The translations under genes were made by a program, and so were the position numbers. From the NCBI GenBank assembly GCA_024291935.2, contig CM044309.1, positions 6,758,001 to 6,822,000 on the forward strand: a DNA stretch of 64,000 nucleotides, written 5' to 3'. The notes under the pieces were generated by a model. That model was given only the letters and a program-made list of their open reading frames with translations, did no database searches and was not told the origin of the DNA. Below, one piece after another: positions 54,541 to 64,000 of the stretch (position 1 is its first letter; each line of letters opens with the position of its first letter). Source of the stretch: Okapia johnstoni. Taxonomy: Eukaryota; Chordata; Mammalia; Artiodactyla; Giraffidae.

Positions 54541-55137
54541 AAGTGCTAATATTTATCTTTTTTTTTAATTACCCAAGATTCATTCTTTTCCTGAGAGTTC
54601 TCCGATTGCCTTATAAATCCTGATATCTGTTAGAAACCCAAGGAATCCCTGGAAGATCTTTTCCTCACTTCCTCCCACTCAGGGTTCCAGAATAGCTCGG
54701 GTGTGAGCCCATGCTGAATTTGGCCATTTCCCCCAAAGCACTGCGTCTTGATCAAGGTGAGAGAGAATGAGTTCATTCTTATCAGCAATGGTTCCTATAC
54801 AACACTGTTCTGTAGTCCCATGCCATTTACAACTTCTGGGGTTGCTTCCTTCCTGTTCCAAGCCCGGTTCTCCATTCTGCCCCTCTATAAAATGGTATTC
54901 CCTGAGAGCTTTCCCTTTTGTCTTGAAATTCACCAGTTTCTGTTGTTAGCATAACAGAACTTCAACAGATAGGCTATGCAGAAAGAAAAGAATAAGAATT
55001 ATAATAAATTTGCAAAGACATAATGAACAAATAACAATTTTACTAATGAATGAATGTCCCTATTTATATGTAAACATGTAAACTATTAAGTAATAGACTA
55101 AACTCTACATAGAAATACATCATAAAAAAGAAATTCT
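54541..55137. other. Single-copy DNA, no gene seen
   Basis: Short overlapping open frames on both strands at 54679-54954 show no domain. No repeat recognised. Confidence 0.45.
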
Positions 55138-55470
55138 GGGATTCCCTGGTGGCTCAGTAGTAAACGGTCTGCCTGCCAGTGCAGGAGACGTGGATTCAGT
55201 CCCTTGTCTGAGATGACCCCACGTGCTGCGGAGCAGCTAAGCTCACGGGCCTGAGCACCAGGACAGTTGAGCCTGTGCTCTAGAGCCCGGGAGCCACAAC
55301 TACGGAGGCATGCGCCACCACTGCTGAGGTCAGCCCTCCTTCGAGCCCGTGTTCCACAGAAGAAGCCACTGTCGTGAGAAGGCCACACGCTGCAGCTAGA
55401 GAGGAGCCCCCGCTTGCCGCAATTAGAGAAAGCCCATGCCGCAGCAAAGACCCAGCACAGCCAAAAATAA
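55138..55470 (+). mobile_element. CHR-2-like SINE, full length
   Basis: gggattccctggtggctcag head, then 'gccacaactacggaggcatg', 'gaagccactgtcgtgagaag', 'ccgcaattagagaaagccca', 'gacccagcacagcc', and an aaataataaataaata tail. It is the most complete CHR-type copy here, about 330 bp. The 138-codon antisense frame across it is not a gene. Confidence 0.88.
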
Positions 55471-55937
55471 TAAATAAATACCCCCAGGAGGCCTTCGGCA
55501 ATGCACGGAGACATTAAAAAAAAAAAGAATGCCGTAAGATCATCTATGATTAATTGCCAAATGAATAGCTTAGACTATAAATATTGTAGAGTAGTGGAGA
55601 AAAAGAACACAGCACGTTTGCATAACCCAAGGAACATGCAATAAATACTCACTGAATGAAGTCTGAATATCATTTTCTAAGGCAAGCCTGAGGTGACTCA
55701 TAAATGCACTTCTCCTCTCAGAGACACAAAAGTGGGGCAATGGAAGGATTCAGCATACAGTCCTTCAAACTGCTGTTCTGCACAATTCAACACAGGGCTG
55801 TTACAGAAAGACGGGCTTCAGAACACAGTGGCCTTAACTGTTTTCAGTCAACAAACCTATATCAAGCAGTGTCCCAGCCATCAGGAGAGGTGCTAGAAAT
55901 TCATAGAGGAGTCAAACTCAGACACCAAAGTATACTG

Positions 55938-57193
55938 TTAGGTTGGTGCAAAAGTAAATGCAGTTTTTGCCTTGTTGAAATTTGCCATCTGATATTGGAA
56001 TAGATTCTAAATAAATGTGGTTAATGTTATACATCGTTTTAATATGCATTTATTTGCTCTTTTTTTTTTGCTAATGACTTATGATTTGCTATTTATTTTA
56101 TATTTATTTTAGACTATAGAAATGAAGTTAAACAAAAAGAAATTCAAGTGATTGTCTTATTTGAGTTCAAAATGGGTTGTAAAGCATTGAGGACAGCTCA
56201 CAACATCAACAACTCATTTGGTCCAGGAACTGTTAATGATGGATAGTGTGGTGGTGGTTCAAAAAGTTTTGCAAAGGAGATGAGAACCTTGAAGATAAAG
56301 AGTGTAGTGGATGGCCATCAGAAGTTGATGACAATTGAGAGCCATCCTCAAAGCTGATCCTCCTGCAATACAGGAGAAGTCGCCAAAGAACTCAATGTTG
56401 ACTGTTCTATGGTCATTTGGCATTTGAAGCAAATTGAAAAGGTGAAAAAGCTCAATAAGTTGGTGTCTCATGAGCTCACCAAAAATAAAAAAAGAAAATC
56501 ATTCTTCTTATGTGTTTTACTTTACGCAACAACAACAAACCACTTCTTGATCAGATTGTGACATGAGACAAAAAGTAGATTGTATATGACAATGGCGATG
56601 ACCAGTTCAGTGGTTGGACCAAGAAGAGCTCCAAAGAACTTCCCAAAGCCAAATTTGAACCAAAAAAAGGTCGTGGTTACTGTTTGGTGGACTGCTGCCC
56701 ATCTGATGCACTACAGCTTTCTGAATCGCAGCAAAAGCATTACATCTGAGAAGTATACTCAGCAAATCAATGAGATACACTGAAAACTGGAATGCCTGAA
56801 GCCAGCATTGGTCAACTGAAAGGGCTCAATTCTTCTCCACAACAGTACCCGACAGCATGTTGCACAACCAATGCTTCAAAAGTTGAATGAACTGGGCTAT
56901 GAAGTTTTGCCTCATCCTCCATATCCGCCTGACCTCTCACCAACTACCACTTCTTCGATCATCTCAACAACTTTTTATAAGGAAAATGCTTCCACAACCA
57001 GCAGGAGGCAGAAAATGCTTTCCAACAGTGCATTGAAACATGGGTTTTTATGCTTCAGGAATAAGCAAACTTATTTCTTTGGCAAAAATATGTTGATTGT
57101 AATGGTTGATTATTTTGATTTTGATTAATCAAAATGTGTTTCAGCCTAGTTATAATGATTTAAAATTCATGTTCCAAAACTGAGCCAACCTAA
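55938..57193 (+). mobile_element. Full-length mariner DNA transposon
   Basis: The left end reads ttaggttggtgcaaaagtaa and the right end ccaacctaa followed by TA, giving 1,256 bp between inverted termini. The outermost 9 bp match perfectly as inverted repeats; further in, the right end (actgagccaacctaa) diverges from the left. TA flanks the right end (57194-57195); the left flank reads TG, probably a mutated TA. This is an Hsmar1-related, bovine-type mariner with both ends, although its gene is dead. Confidence 0.93.
56122..57128 (+). pseudogene. Mariner transposase pseudogene
   Basis: Reading across frames: the first helix-turn-helix lies at about 56124-56190 (IQVIVLFEFKMGCKA). The second helix-turn-helix and linker lie at about 56399-56480 (HLKQIEKVKKLNKLVSHEL, the family WVPHEL site). 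The catalytic core follows. The first Asp survives (GAC 56567-56569), but the codon before it is TGA and the following Trp codon is TAG (56576-56578). The second catalytic Asp is Asn (AAC 56841-56843). A roughly 4-bp deletion at about 56943 shifts the frame just after PPDL, where the third catalytic residue belongs. A stop also lies at 56244-56246. The ancestral C-terminus WQKYVDCNG is still readable at 57080. Confidence 0.9.
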
Positions 57194-57849
57194 TATCTAA
57201 GTGTAGAATAAAGACAAATAGAATACTATGAAAACAATGCATAATTGCACATAGAGAACTGCCTAGAGATTGAGAAAGCTCTTAAATGGGCCACTTTACC
57301 CAACTGGAGCACAGGAAAGACTTTTAGAAGAGAACTGCCTGTCTAGATGTTCAAGCATGAACAGAATTGACAGAGGAAGAGGCAAAGAAGGGATATCTAA
57401 GAAAAGAGTTAAATATATGCAAAAATTTAGAAACAAATGGTGTTTCTGGTATACAAGTGGAGTGTGAAGGCAGTGGTGACAAGAGATTAGATCCAAATGG
57501 AAAGCAAGAGATAGATTATGGAAGGTATAGTATGAGATGACATTGTAGACACAAGGATATAAACCTCTCATTGACCAGACCTGAGTCTCATGCCTGCCTT
57601 TGGAAGCTGGAAAGGAACCAATGTCATTCAAACCACCTGAACTGAATCTGAAATACCCTGGAGGATCATCAGGGAGCTACCATCAGAAAACTAAATAGAT
57701 GCAAGGTGAGAAATAGCTGATAATATCTATTATTATTTCTCCTAAGGAGAAGATTAAAATAGCTTCATCACAATCTGTTAAGCCTAAGAACTCAATAATA
57801 TTTATACTTCTTACTCATGAATAATAATTTAAGTTTCACAATGTGTTGA
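57194..57849. other. Single-copy DNA, no gene seen
   Basis: AT-rich; the 111-codon antisense frame at 57296-57631 has no recognisable domain. Confidence 0.45.
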
Positions 57850-58060
57850 CATCTGTATAAATCTGCTAGACAGCAAACACCAGCAGGGCAAGGATATTAT
57901 CTGTCTTGTAACTATCATGTTTAGTGAATAGTAGGTACTCAACTAAATGTACTTAATAAATAAATGAATGAATGCATATATTACTTTTCTTCATGTTCAC
58001 CATCAATTTTACAAGGTAGGCAGTTTTATTTTCATTTTATAGATAAATTTTTTAGGTAAT
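57850..58060 (+). repeat. L2 3' end with MIR trace
   Basis: 'cagcagggcaaggatattat', 'gtgaatagtaggtactcaac' and 'aataaatgaatgaatg' are an L2 terminus. A MIR-like 'tacaaggtaggcagttttat' follows. Confidence 0.6.
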
Positions 58061-59000
58061 TGATAAACTTTTTGGTGAGAAATACATAATCAGATGATTT
58101 TCCATTTTCCTTTTAGACACTGGCTATTAAGATGGAACTTATAAAATTTCTCTAATAATGTTTTATTATTTCCTAGAGGAAAAAAAAAAACAAACTCATT
58201 CTAAATGCCTGGTTTCTTTTACTATAGCGACACCTACTGTTACTGCCAATACTTTGTTTTTAGAAAGAAATTTGAAAAACAGCGATATGTTTAAGCTCTA
58301 ATTAAAAAGACTCTTAATATGATTTTTATTTTAATCGTTTAACTTATAAATTATAGTATTTAGGAAGGTTAAAAGAAAAGGTATATAATTTATACACTTA
58401 TAAAAGTATAGTTTATATACTTTTGAAATATGTATGAATGAAATAATATCAAATACTGTTAAGTAACTGACAATAAAACTAGCATTACCAGATCTCTCTA
58501 CATATATAAACATTCATATATTCATATTACATATGAACATATAAGGCATTTAAAAAATAATTCTAATACTTTTAATTGTAAGCCTAGAAAACTTTAGATA
58601 TTTTGTCACCTTAGTAAGCCTTGTAACATTTGAAATGCAGTATTAAAATTGTAGAATGTTTATTCTAAGGTGCTAAAAAAATATTAAAATGTATATATTG
58701 AATATTATTAAAGATAGCTTATGTACTCATTTATACTCACTTTATTGAATAAAGTTTTCATTCAATTTTTTTTTTCTTTTTAAGAACTAGAAAGAACCCA
58801 AAGAGGACAGTAAGCCCATTTCACAGAATCTAACTTGCAATTTAATTAGCTTCAGAAATGTAAGTAACTCCTCTATTTCCATAGTGCTCTGGAAACGGAA
58901 AGTTGACACCTTCCTCACATTGTATATGTCAGTATTTTTAAGATTTCTTCAGTTTTCATTTTTTGGAAACAAAGACAATTATTTACCTAAAGTTATCTAG
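58061..59000. other. Single-copy very AT-rich DNA
   Basis: No repeat family or gene recognised. Confidence 0.45.
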
Positions 59001-59009
59001 GTTAGGAGT

Positions 59010-59478
59010 TCAATTCAGTTCAGTTCAGTCGCTCAGTCATGTCCAACTGTTTGCGACCCCATGGACTGCAGCACACCAGGCCTCCCTGTCCATCACCAAC
59101 TCCTGGACTTTACTCAAACTCATGTCCATTGAGTCAGTGATACCATCTCATCCTCTGTCGTCCCCTTTTCCTCCTGCCTTCAGTCTTTCCAGCATCAGGG
59201 TCTTTTCAAATGAGTCAGCTCTTCACATCAGGTGGCCAAATATTGGAGTTTCAATATTTTTCAACATCAGTCCTTCCAATGAATATTCAGGACTGATTTC
59301 CTTTAGGATTGACTGGTTGGATCTCCTTGCAGTCCAAGGCACTCACAAGAGTCTTCTCCAACACCACAGTTCAAAAGCATCAATTCTTCAGCTTTCTTCA
59401 TAGTCCAACTCTCACATCCATACATGGCTACTGGAAAAACCAAGCCTTGACTAGACAGACCTTTGTTGGCAAAGTAAT
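59010..59478 (-). mobile_element. BovB LINE 3' part, antisense, 9-bp TSD
   Basis: It opens tcaattcagttcagttcagt and runs antisense to 'tttgttggcaaagtaat', where it is truncated. gttaggagt lies at 59001-59009 and 59479-59487. A short deletion around 59390 has removed the segment between 'caattcttca' and 'gctttcttcatag'. Confidence 0.9.
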
Positions 59479-59499
59479 GTTAGGAGTAAGCTACCATTA

Positions 59500-59720
59500 T
59501 TAGCTAGAGTTTATCAACTACTTTGTATGTGACCAGGCCATGCTACTTGCTTTACAAAAATTATCTTGCTTAATGCTCACAATTAAAATTCTGAAGTCCT
59601 ACACTTCCAAATTATAAACAAGGAAATATAGATACAAAGATATCAAGTTACTTGTCAAGGTGGAAAAGCTATTAATAGTAAGTGGCAGTTGGAAATATTA
59701 ATCCCAGAACATTTGTATTC
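59500..59720 (-). repeat. MIR SINE, antisense
   Basis: 'gaccaggccatgctacttgc', 'taaacaaggaaatatagata' and 'ttaatagtaagtggcagttg' are antisense MIR. Confidence 0.7.
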
Positions 59721-60059
59721 CAAAGACCAGAGCTCAACCTAGGATCATGTACATATATTTTAACACATGAAAAATAGAATGCAATTTTACAAGGGAGATG
59801 GGGAAAGTTGAAGAAGGGAAATTCATGTATAAGGGAAAAGTTCTCTGCATACCTATGTTCTCCCTCTGCAATCCTTACCCCAATACTCCCAGCAGGATAT
59901 AACCATGTGGGAAAAACTGAATATAAAATGAATTAATGTGATATAACTGACTAACTGGAATTTGGGGAGAAATGATAAATTCCAACTTGGATTGTTGCAG
60001 AGGACTCCAAAATAAATAAGGACTATGAACTGGATTTTTTTTTAATGGATTGTCTTATA

Positions 60060-61025
60060 GTTGCAAAGAAGAACAGGGAAACTTTAGGGGTTGAAGGGAA
60101 GGAGTCAAGTTTAGAAAAAATAGTGTGAGGTCAAGACTATTCAATGTGCATTAAGAGAAAGTGCTGGATTAGTTTGCCAAGAGAGCAGGGATCCTAGACA
60201 GGCTGGAGGATTAGTGTCAGAAAAGGTAGATTCATAATTTACTATGAGCTGTGCTGAATGTGACACTAAAGAGTTGGTAGTTCATCTATTTGGCAATTTG
60301 ACTTTGAAAGATTTTGATCACAGGAATGACATAAGTAGTCCTTTCACAAGGATAATGAAAGTAGTATTTTAGGAATAATATTGTCAGAAAAGTACATTAC
60401 AGACAGGGGGGGCTAAAGATAGAGGTGCCCAGGTGAATGTTGCTACATTAGTTCAGGTATGAAATTCTAAGAGTCTGAATTACATTGGTCAGGCTGAAAG
60501 TAGTAGGAAAAAAAGAAATGGATGATGCCAAGATTAAATTTAAAGGACTTGGCAAATAGCAAGAGTCCTTATATTAGGCTTGAGTGTGGATGCAGGTTAC
60601 AAAGAGCAAGAAGGAAATAAAATAGAATAATGACTCTCGTAGACTGTCAGCTGTCCTGCAGCCTGAAACTTTCAGAATGGCACCCATCAAGTAGGTGTAA
60701 GTACTTCTAAAAGAAGAAAAGAGAATAAGAGCAAAATTGTTAAGAACAGAAGATCTGAAAAGTACCCAGAATGTGCAAGGATTGATAGACATACAGAATG
60801 AAAGGATATTCTGTAAGTATTAGTGACTATACCAGCCAATCCCATTTGTACAAAATCTAAGCTACCTGGACTAAGCAACAGAAAAAAGATATAGGAGAGA
60901 GAGGAAATGAGAAAAATAAGCAAACGGTAAGCAGCCAAGAAGACAAGCAAAGCAAGCGGTAGGGAGAAGGGAGGCATTGGAAGTGACAAGACGCTGTCAC
61001 ATTGACAAAAAAGAAGAATCATTAA
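60060..61025 (-). repeat. L2 LINE, antisense, long and diverged
   Basis: 'ttttgatcacaggaatgaca', 'cattagttcaggtatgaaat' and 'atggatgatgccaagattaa' follow the complement of L2 ORF2. Roughly 1 kb is recognisable in order. The 111-codon frame at 60687-61022 (minus) is L/F/S-rich and not a functional product. Confidence 0.5.
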
Positions 61026-61319
61026 TAATGGAGACGGAGGTGCTAGTACAGCTCTGAAGTCTAACAGGACTACAAAGTTCGATGTTCCTCATTTAATCAT
61101 CATCACAGTGACTATTTCCAGGAGCAAAAATTAAGAATCCATGTAGTAATCAATCCAGGCTTACTCATAAATTCAAGGGGTAGAATGCTAGGTGTTTGAC
61201 ACCTAAGGAGGCGGGAAGGAGAGAAATTAAGGGAAAGAGATTAAAGTCATATATGTCATCTCCCAAGGCCCCTGCTGTCTGTTTTATAGGAAAGTTCTTC
61301 CCTGGGATTTGCTGATAGC

Positions 61320-61600
61320 ATCCAACATACCTTCATTCAGTCCCTGCACAAATGTCACCTCCCCAGCCTCACTAGCTAAATGAGTGAGCCTCACTCACTC
61401 AGTCAACTCAGTCACTCTTTAACTCCCTAATATGCTTCTATTTTCTTTATATAACTTACTGTTATCTGAAATTATATTGTGCCTTTCGAGTATTTTATTT
61501 TCTGCCTTGACTGAGGGACAAGCACATCGTCTTGTTCATGACTGTATTATACAGCTTTGAAAAGGGCCTAAATGTTTGTTGACTGAATGGATAATGACAT
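61320..61600 (+). repeat. L2 LINE 3' end
   Basis: 'cagtccctgcacaaatgtca', 'actgagggacaagcacatcg' and 'aatgtttgttgactgaatgg' give an L2 3' terminus. Confidence 0.55.
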
Positions 61601-61613
61601 TTTCATATTGATG

Positions 61614-61664
61614 TTCTAACTCACACACACCTAGGTTGAAATTCTAGGTGTGTGTGAATTAGAA
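61614..61664. repeat. Near-perfect palindrome, 21-bp arms
   Basis: Left arm ttctaactcacacacaccta+g (61614-61634) and right arm (61644-61664) are reverse complements at 20 of 21 positions, with a 9-bp spacer gttgaaatt. It is not part of a repeat family I recognise. It could form a stable hairpin. Confidence 0.93.
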
Positions 61665-63050
61665 ATTTCCCTCTCCAGATTTACAGTGGAAATGTGTTTT
61701 CTTTCTTCCCAGCACATTTTGGAGAACTTCCCATCCCTGATCACAATCCAAGTGGCTCAGGAGACGGGACTCATCTTCCAGCTCCAGCAACAAACACAGG
61801 ATGGGCCACTCAGAGAACCCAATTACCCTAGCCTCAATGGTTTGTTCATGGGTTGGCATGGAATCTAAATTTAGTCAGTTCAGACTCATTCCCAGGGCTT
61901 TTTCTGGAACTATCCGGTACGTATACTCTCTGAATCTCTTGCAATTAAAATGCAAGCTGGGAGCCACCAGCAACGCTTTGTGTTACTGCATGGAAGCAGC
62001 CACCAGAAAATAAATCCCACGTGGAGAAAAATCCACGAGATGTGGAAAAAGAGACAAATTTCTGATGACGTGGTTTGAATCCATGTGGGTTTAATGATGC
62101 TCACAGCTTTCCAAGAATGTAAGACAATCCAAACCTCTGTTTAAGATCATTTGAGTTGAATTTCTCTCACTTGCAATAGAAAGAATCCTCACTGGTGAAA
62201 ATTGTGAGAATTTGGAAGAGTCTCGATTTCATTATTGGAAAAGCATGGATAATACCTATGGGCGTTGGAGAAAAATCAGTAATAGTTTAAACTATAAAAA
62301 TTAAAATAAAATACTTCCCACAGAGTAGATACTCAGGAAATGGTATAAAGTGGCACCTGAATTGTTTATAAAATTATACTAGCAAGAGCAACAGCAGCAG
62401 AGTACACAGTTTGTGGGACATAATTGCTAGTATTCAGAATAAGCAATAGAAAGACATTTTAACATCAGATCTGTCCATAAGAGAGAGGTCTTATGTGAGG
62501 CAAATTTGGCAACCTGGACATAAAATGTAAAGCAATGGAAGAGAGAAGATAGATTCAAGACAGATTTGGACAGGAGGGAAAAATAAAACAGTAAAGCAAG
62601 TTAGGGACACAAGCTGATAAGAGATGATAGAGAAGTGAGGTTTGAAATAATAGAGACAAAAAAATACAGATACAGGTGGGTAAGGGACAGTGGAGATAAT
62701 ATTGTCATCATATGCACTCATCCTATCACAGAGACCCTGAGCTGATTCACTACACCAAAAGACACGTCTTTGGAATGTCAGAAACTTTGCCTAATGCAGT
62801 ATATCTTGAATCAATTTACCCTAATTAATCAAAGCTAGATACAGACATCCTCTTGAAATATGTACTGTTTTCTTTCGCAAGCGAAAAACAAAGCTTTAAA
62901 CAATGATCCTCCCTCTGACAGAGAATATGAATATCTGTAACATAACCTGAGAAGAGATAGTCCTGGAATCGGCTGGATCAAGCAGTGTGCAATCCTCCAC
63001 GTTATTTAACATCAAAAGGGCAGCTGGTCACAGAATCTGTAATTCTTTAG
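61665..63050. other. Single-copy DNA, no gene seen
   Basis: Small overlapping open frames at 61650-62104 on both strands show no domain or splice context. No repeat recognised. Confidence 0.45.
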
Positions 63051-63052
63051 TC

Positions 63053-63092
63053 CAGTTCAGTTCGGTCGCTCAGTCATGACCAACTCTTTCCT
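63053..63092 (-). mobile_element. BovB 3' terminus, about 40 bp, antisense
   Basis: cagttcagttcggtcgctca then 'gtcatgaccaactcttt' is the very 3' end of BovB only. Unassigned DNA resumes after it (cctggaggcaggaaatacc). Confidence 0.75.
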
Positions 63093-64000
63093 GGAGGCAG
63101 GAAATACCTTGCGTTTTTCTATCTGCGCCTTGTCCAGTGTCCACCCTCAAATGACACTAAGCTAGAATAAAGAAAGTCTTGTAGTAGAGCTATTGTTCAA
63201 AACTAAAATTAATTAATATGTCGCCGTTCACAGAGTACTTCTTTTATGAGTGAGGAAAACTAGTTTCAATAAGGATAAGCACTGCAGGTACTAAAATATG
63301 GAACCCAACTCTTAAAATGCTTTACCTCCCAGAGTGTAGTTAGGAAGGTCCAGACTTCATTCGCCACTCAATTGCTCTTTTGCAGCATGCAGACCCATCG
63401 GCTGTCCTGAAAGACGTGATGCTCATTCTTGGATATTGTAGCCCTCTACAAAACGTACCATGAAGTCTCTGAAAGCAACTAAAGTGATTCTCTCCTTTGA
63501 ACTGACTTTCAGATCATCCTTTCCCATAAATTATTCCCAGTCATTCACCCTCTATAAAATAATAGTGATTCAATTCCTCATTCACTAACTCTCTGGTAAC
63601 TCCCATACTTCAGCATAAATATAACTGAATCTTTTTACAGTATTTCTGTTAAACATTTGTGTGTAAAATCATATGTACATTCTGCTATGTCTCCAATTAT
63701 AGCTTCTTAATGACTGAAGTATTTCAGGCATTTAATTCAGTGTTATGCACAGTTTGAGTACTCACTAAATATATACATTGCTTTTAGTCTAATAAGCTAC
63801 CTGTTGAGCCACAAGGGAAGCAATAAGTTCATTACCTCATCAGAAAGCAAGTATAAAGAAAGCTACAAGTTTATGATATTTGGCTTTGACTTATATATAT
63901 ATTTAAGTCCTAGTTATATTGTGACTCTAGGAAACTGTATCATGGACCTCATTAACAAGGGTCCCCTAATGTAATAAACCTGAAATAAACTATCTGGTTT
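63093..64000. other. Single-copy AT-rich DNA to window end
   Basis: No repeat or gene recognised. Confidence 0.45.

Noticed and set aside
55098..55514. 138-codon antisense frame rich in Ser, Cys and Ala.
   Set aside because: It lies across a CHR-2-like SINE.
1..64000. CRISPR-like arrays, phage, operons or a new multi-gene defence-type system.
   Set aside because: No regular spaced repeats, no prokaryotic gene layout and no gene clusters. The repeats are eukaryotic retroelements, and the tRNA-like sequences are SINE heads, not tRNA genes.

Overview
This window is ruminant nuclear DNA (cattle, sheep or goat type). The call rests on its repeats. BovB (RTE-type) LINEs appear at more than ten places. 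Their tRNA-headed SINE partners (Bov-tA and Bov-A/BOV-A2) appear at about twenty. There are also cetartiodactyl CHR-2-like SINEs, ungulate L1 pieces and one complete-length bovine-type mariner. The repeats do not tell me which ruminant it is. I found no host gene. Every long open frame that I recognise belongs to a BovB reverse transcriptase, the mariner transposase, or the GC-rich 5' UTR of an L1. The window reads as an intergenic or deep intronic, AT-rich, repeat-packed stretch.

Layout. 1-5 kb: SINEs in AT-rich single-copy DNA, including a tandem dimer with an A26 run. 5.2-6.5 kb: a BovB with two outward-facing 3' ends. 6.5-9.1 kb: repeat-poor DNA. 9.1-12.3 kb: old L2/MIR, then a 1.9 kb BovB with an 11-bp target-site duplication and a reverse transcriptase frame broken by two TGA codons. 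12.3-15.1 kb: CHR-2, an orphan L1 5' UTR, BovB ends, a MaLR LTR, and a 40-bp tandem duplication carrying an AP-1-like site. 15.1-19.1 kb: mostly single-copy, with SINEs and a MIR. 19.1-22.3 kb: old L1, then MaLR LTRs broken up by BovB and three SINEs. 22.3-29.7 kb: mostly single-copy, with MLT1-like LTRs. 29.7-31.1 kb: L1 3' end plus a SINE. 33.2-34.1 kb: a young-looking BovB with the longest clean reverse transcriptase frame in the window. 37.4-41.9 kb: stacked L1 fragments containing a SINE and a BovB, ending in an antisense L1 5' UTR. 43.3-46.5 kb: a near-full-length antisense BovB keeping the endonuclease region. 46.8-50.9 kb: dimeric SINE, inverted L1 pair, BovB with a twin-priming inversion, and a short L1 with a 15-bp duplication. 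52.4-53.8 kb: an old L2 hosting an AT microsatellite and a BovB 3' end. 55.1-57.2 kb: CHR-2 and the mariner. 57.2-64 kb: L2/MIR remnants, a short BovB, and a near-perfect 21-bp-arm palindrome.

How the parts relate. BovB is the autonomous element and its enzymes are thought to move the Bov-tA/Bov-A SINEs. L1 3' ends show the parallel L1 activity. L2, MIR, MaLR and MER5-like pieces are the older layer. No copy looks competent: each lacks its 5' half, has stop codons, or has lost catalytic residues. I saw no CRISPR array, tRNA or rRNA gene, or new multi-gene system. The items worth a second look concern insertion mechanism (twin priming, head-to-head BovB ends), preserved coding remnants, orphan L1 promoters, and a few unexplained local structures. 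All family names come from recognition, not from a database search, and old-repeat boundaries are approximate.
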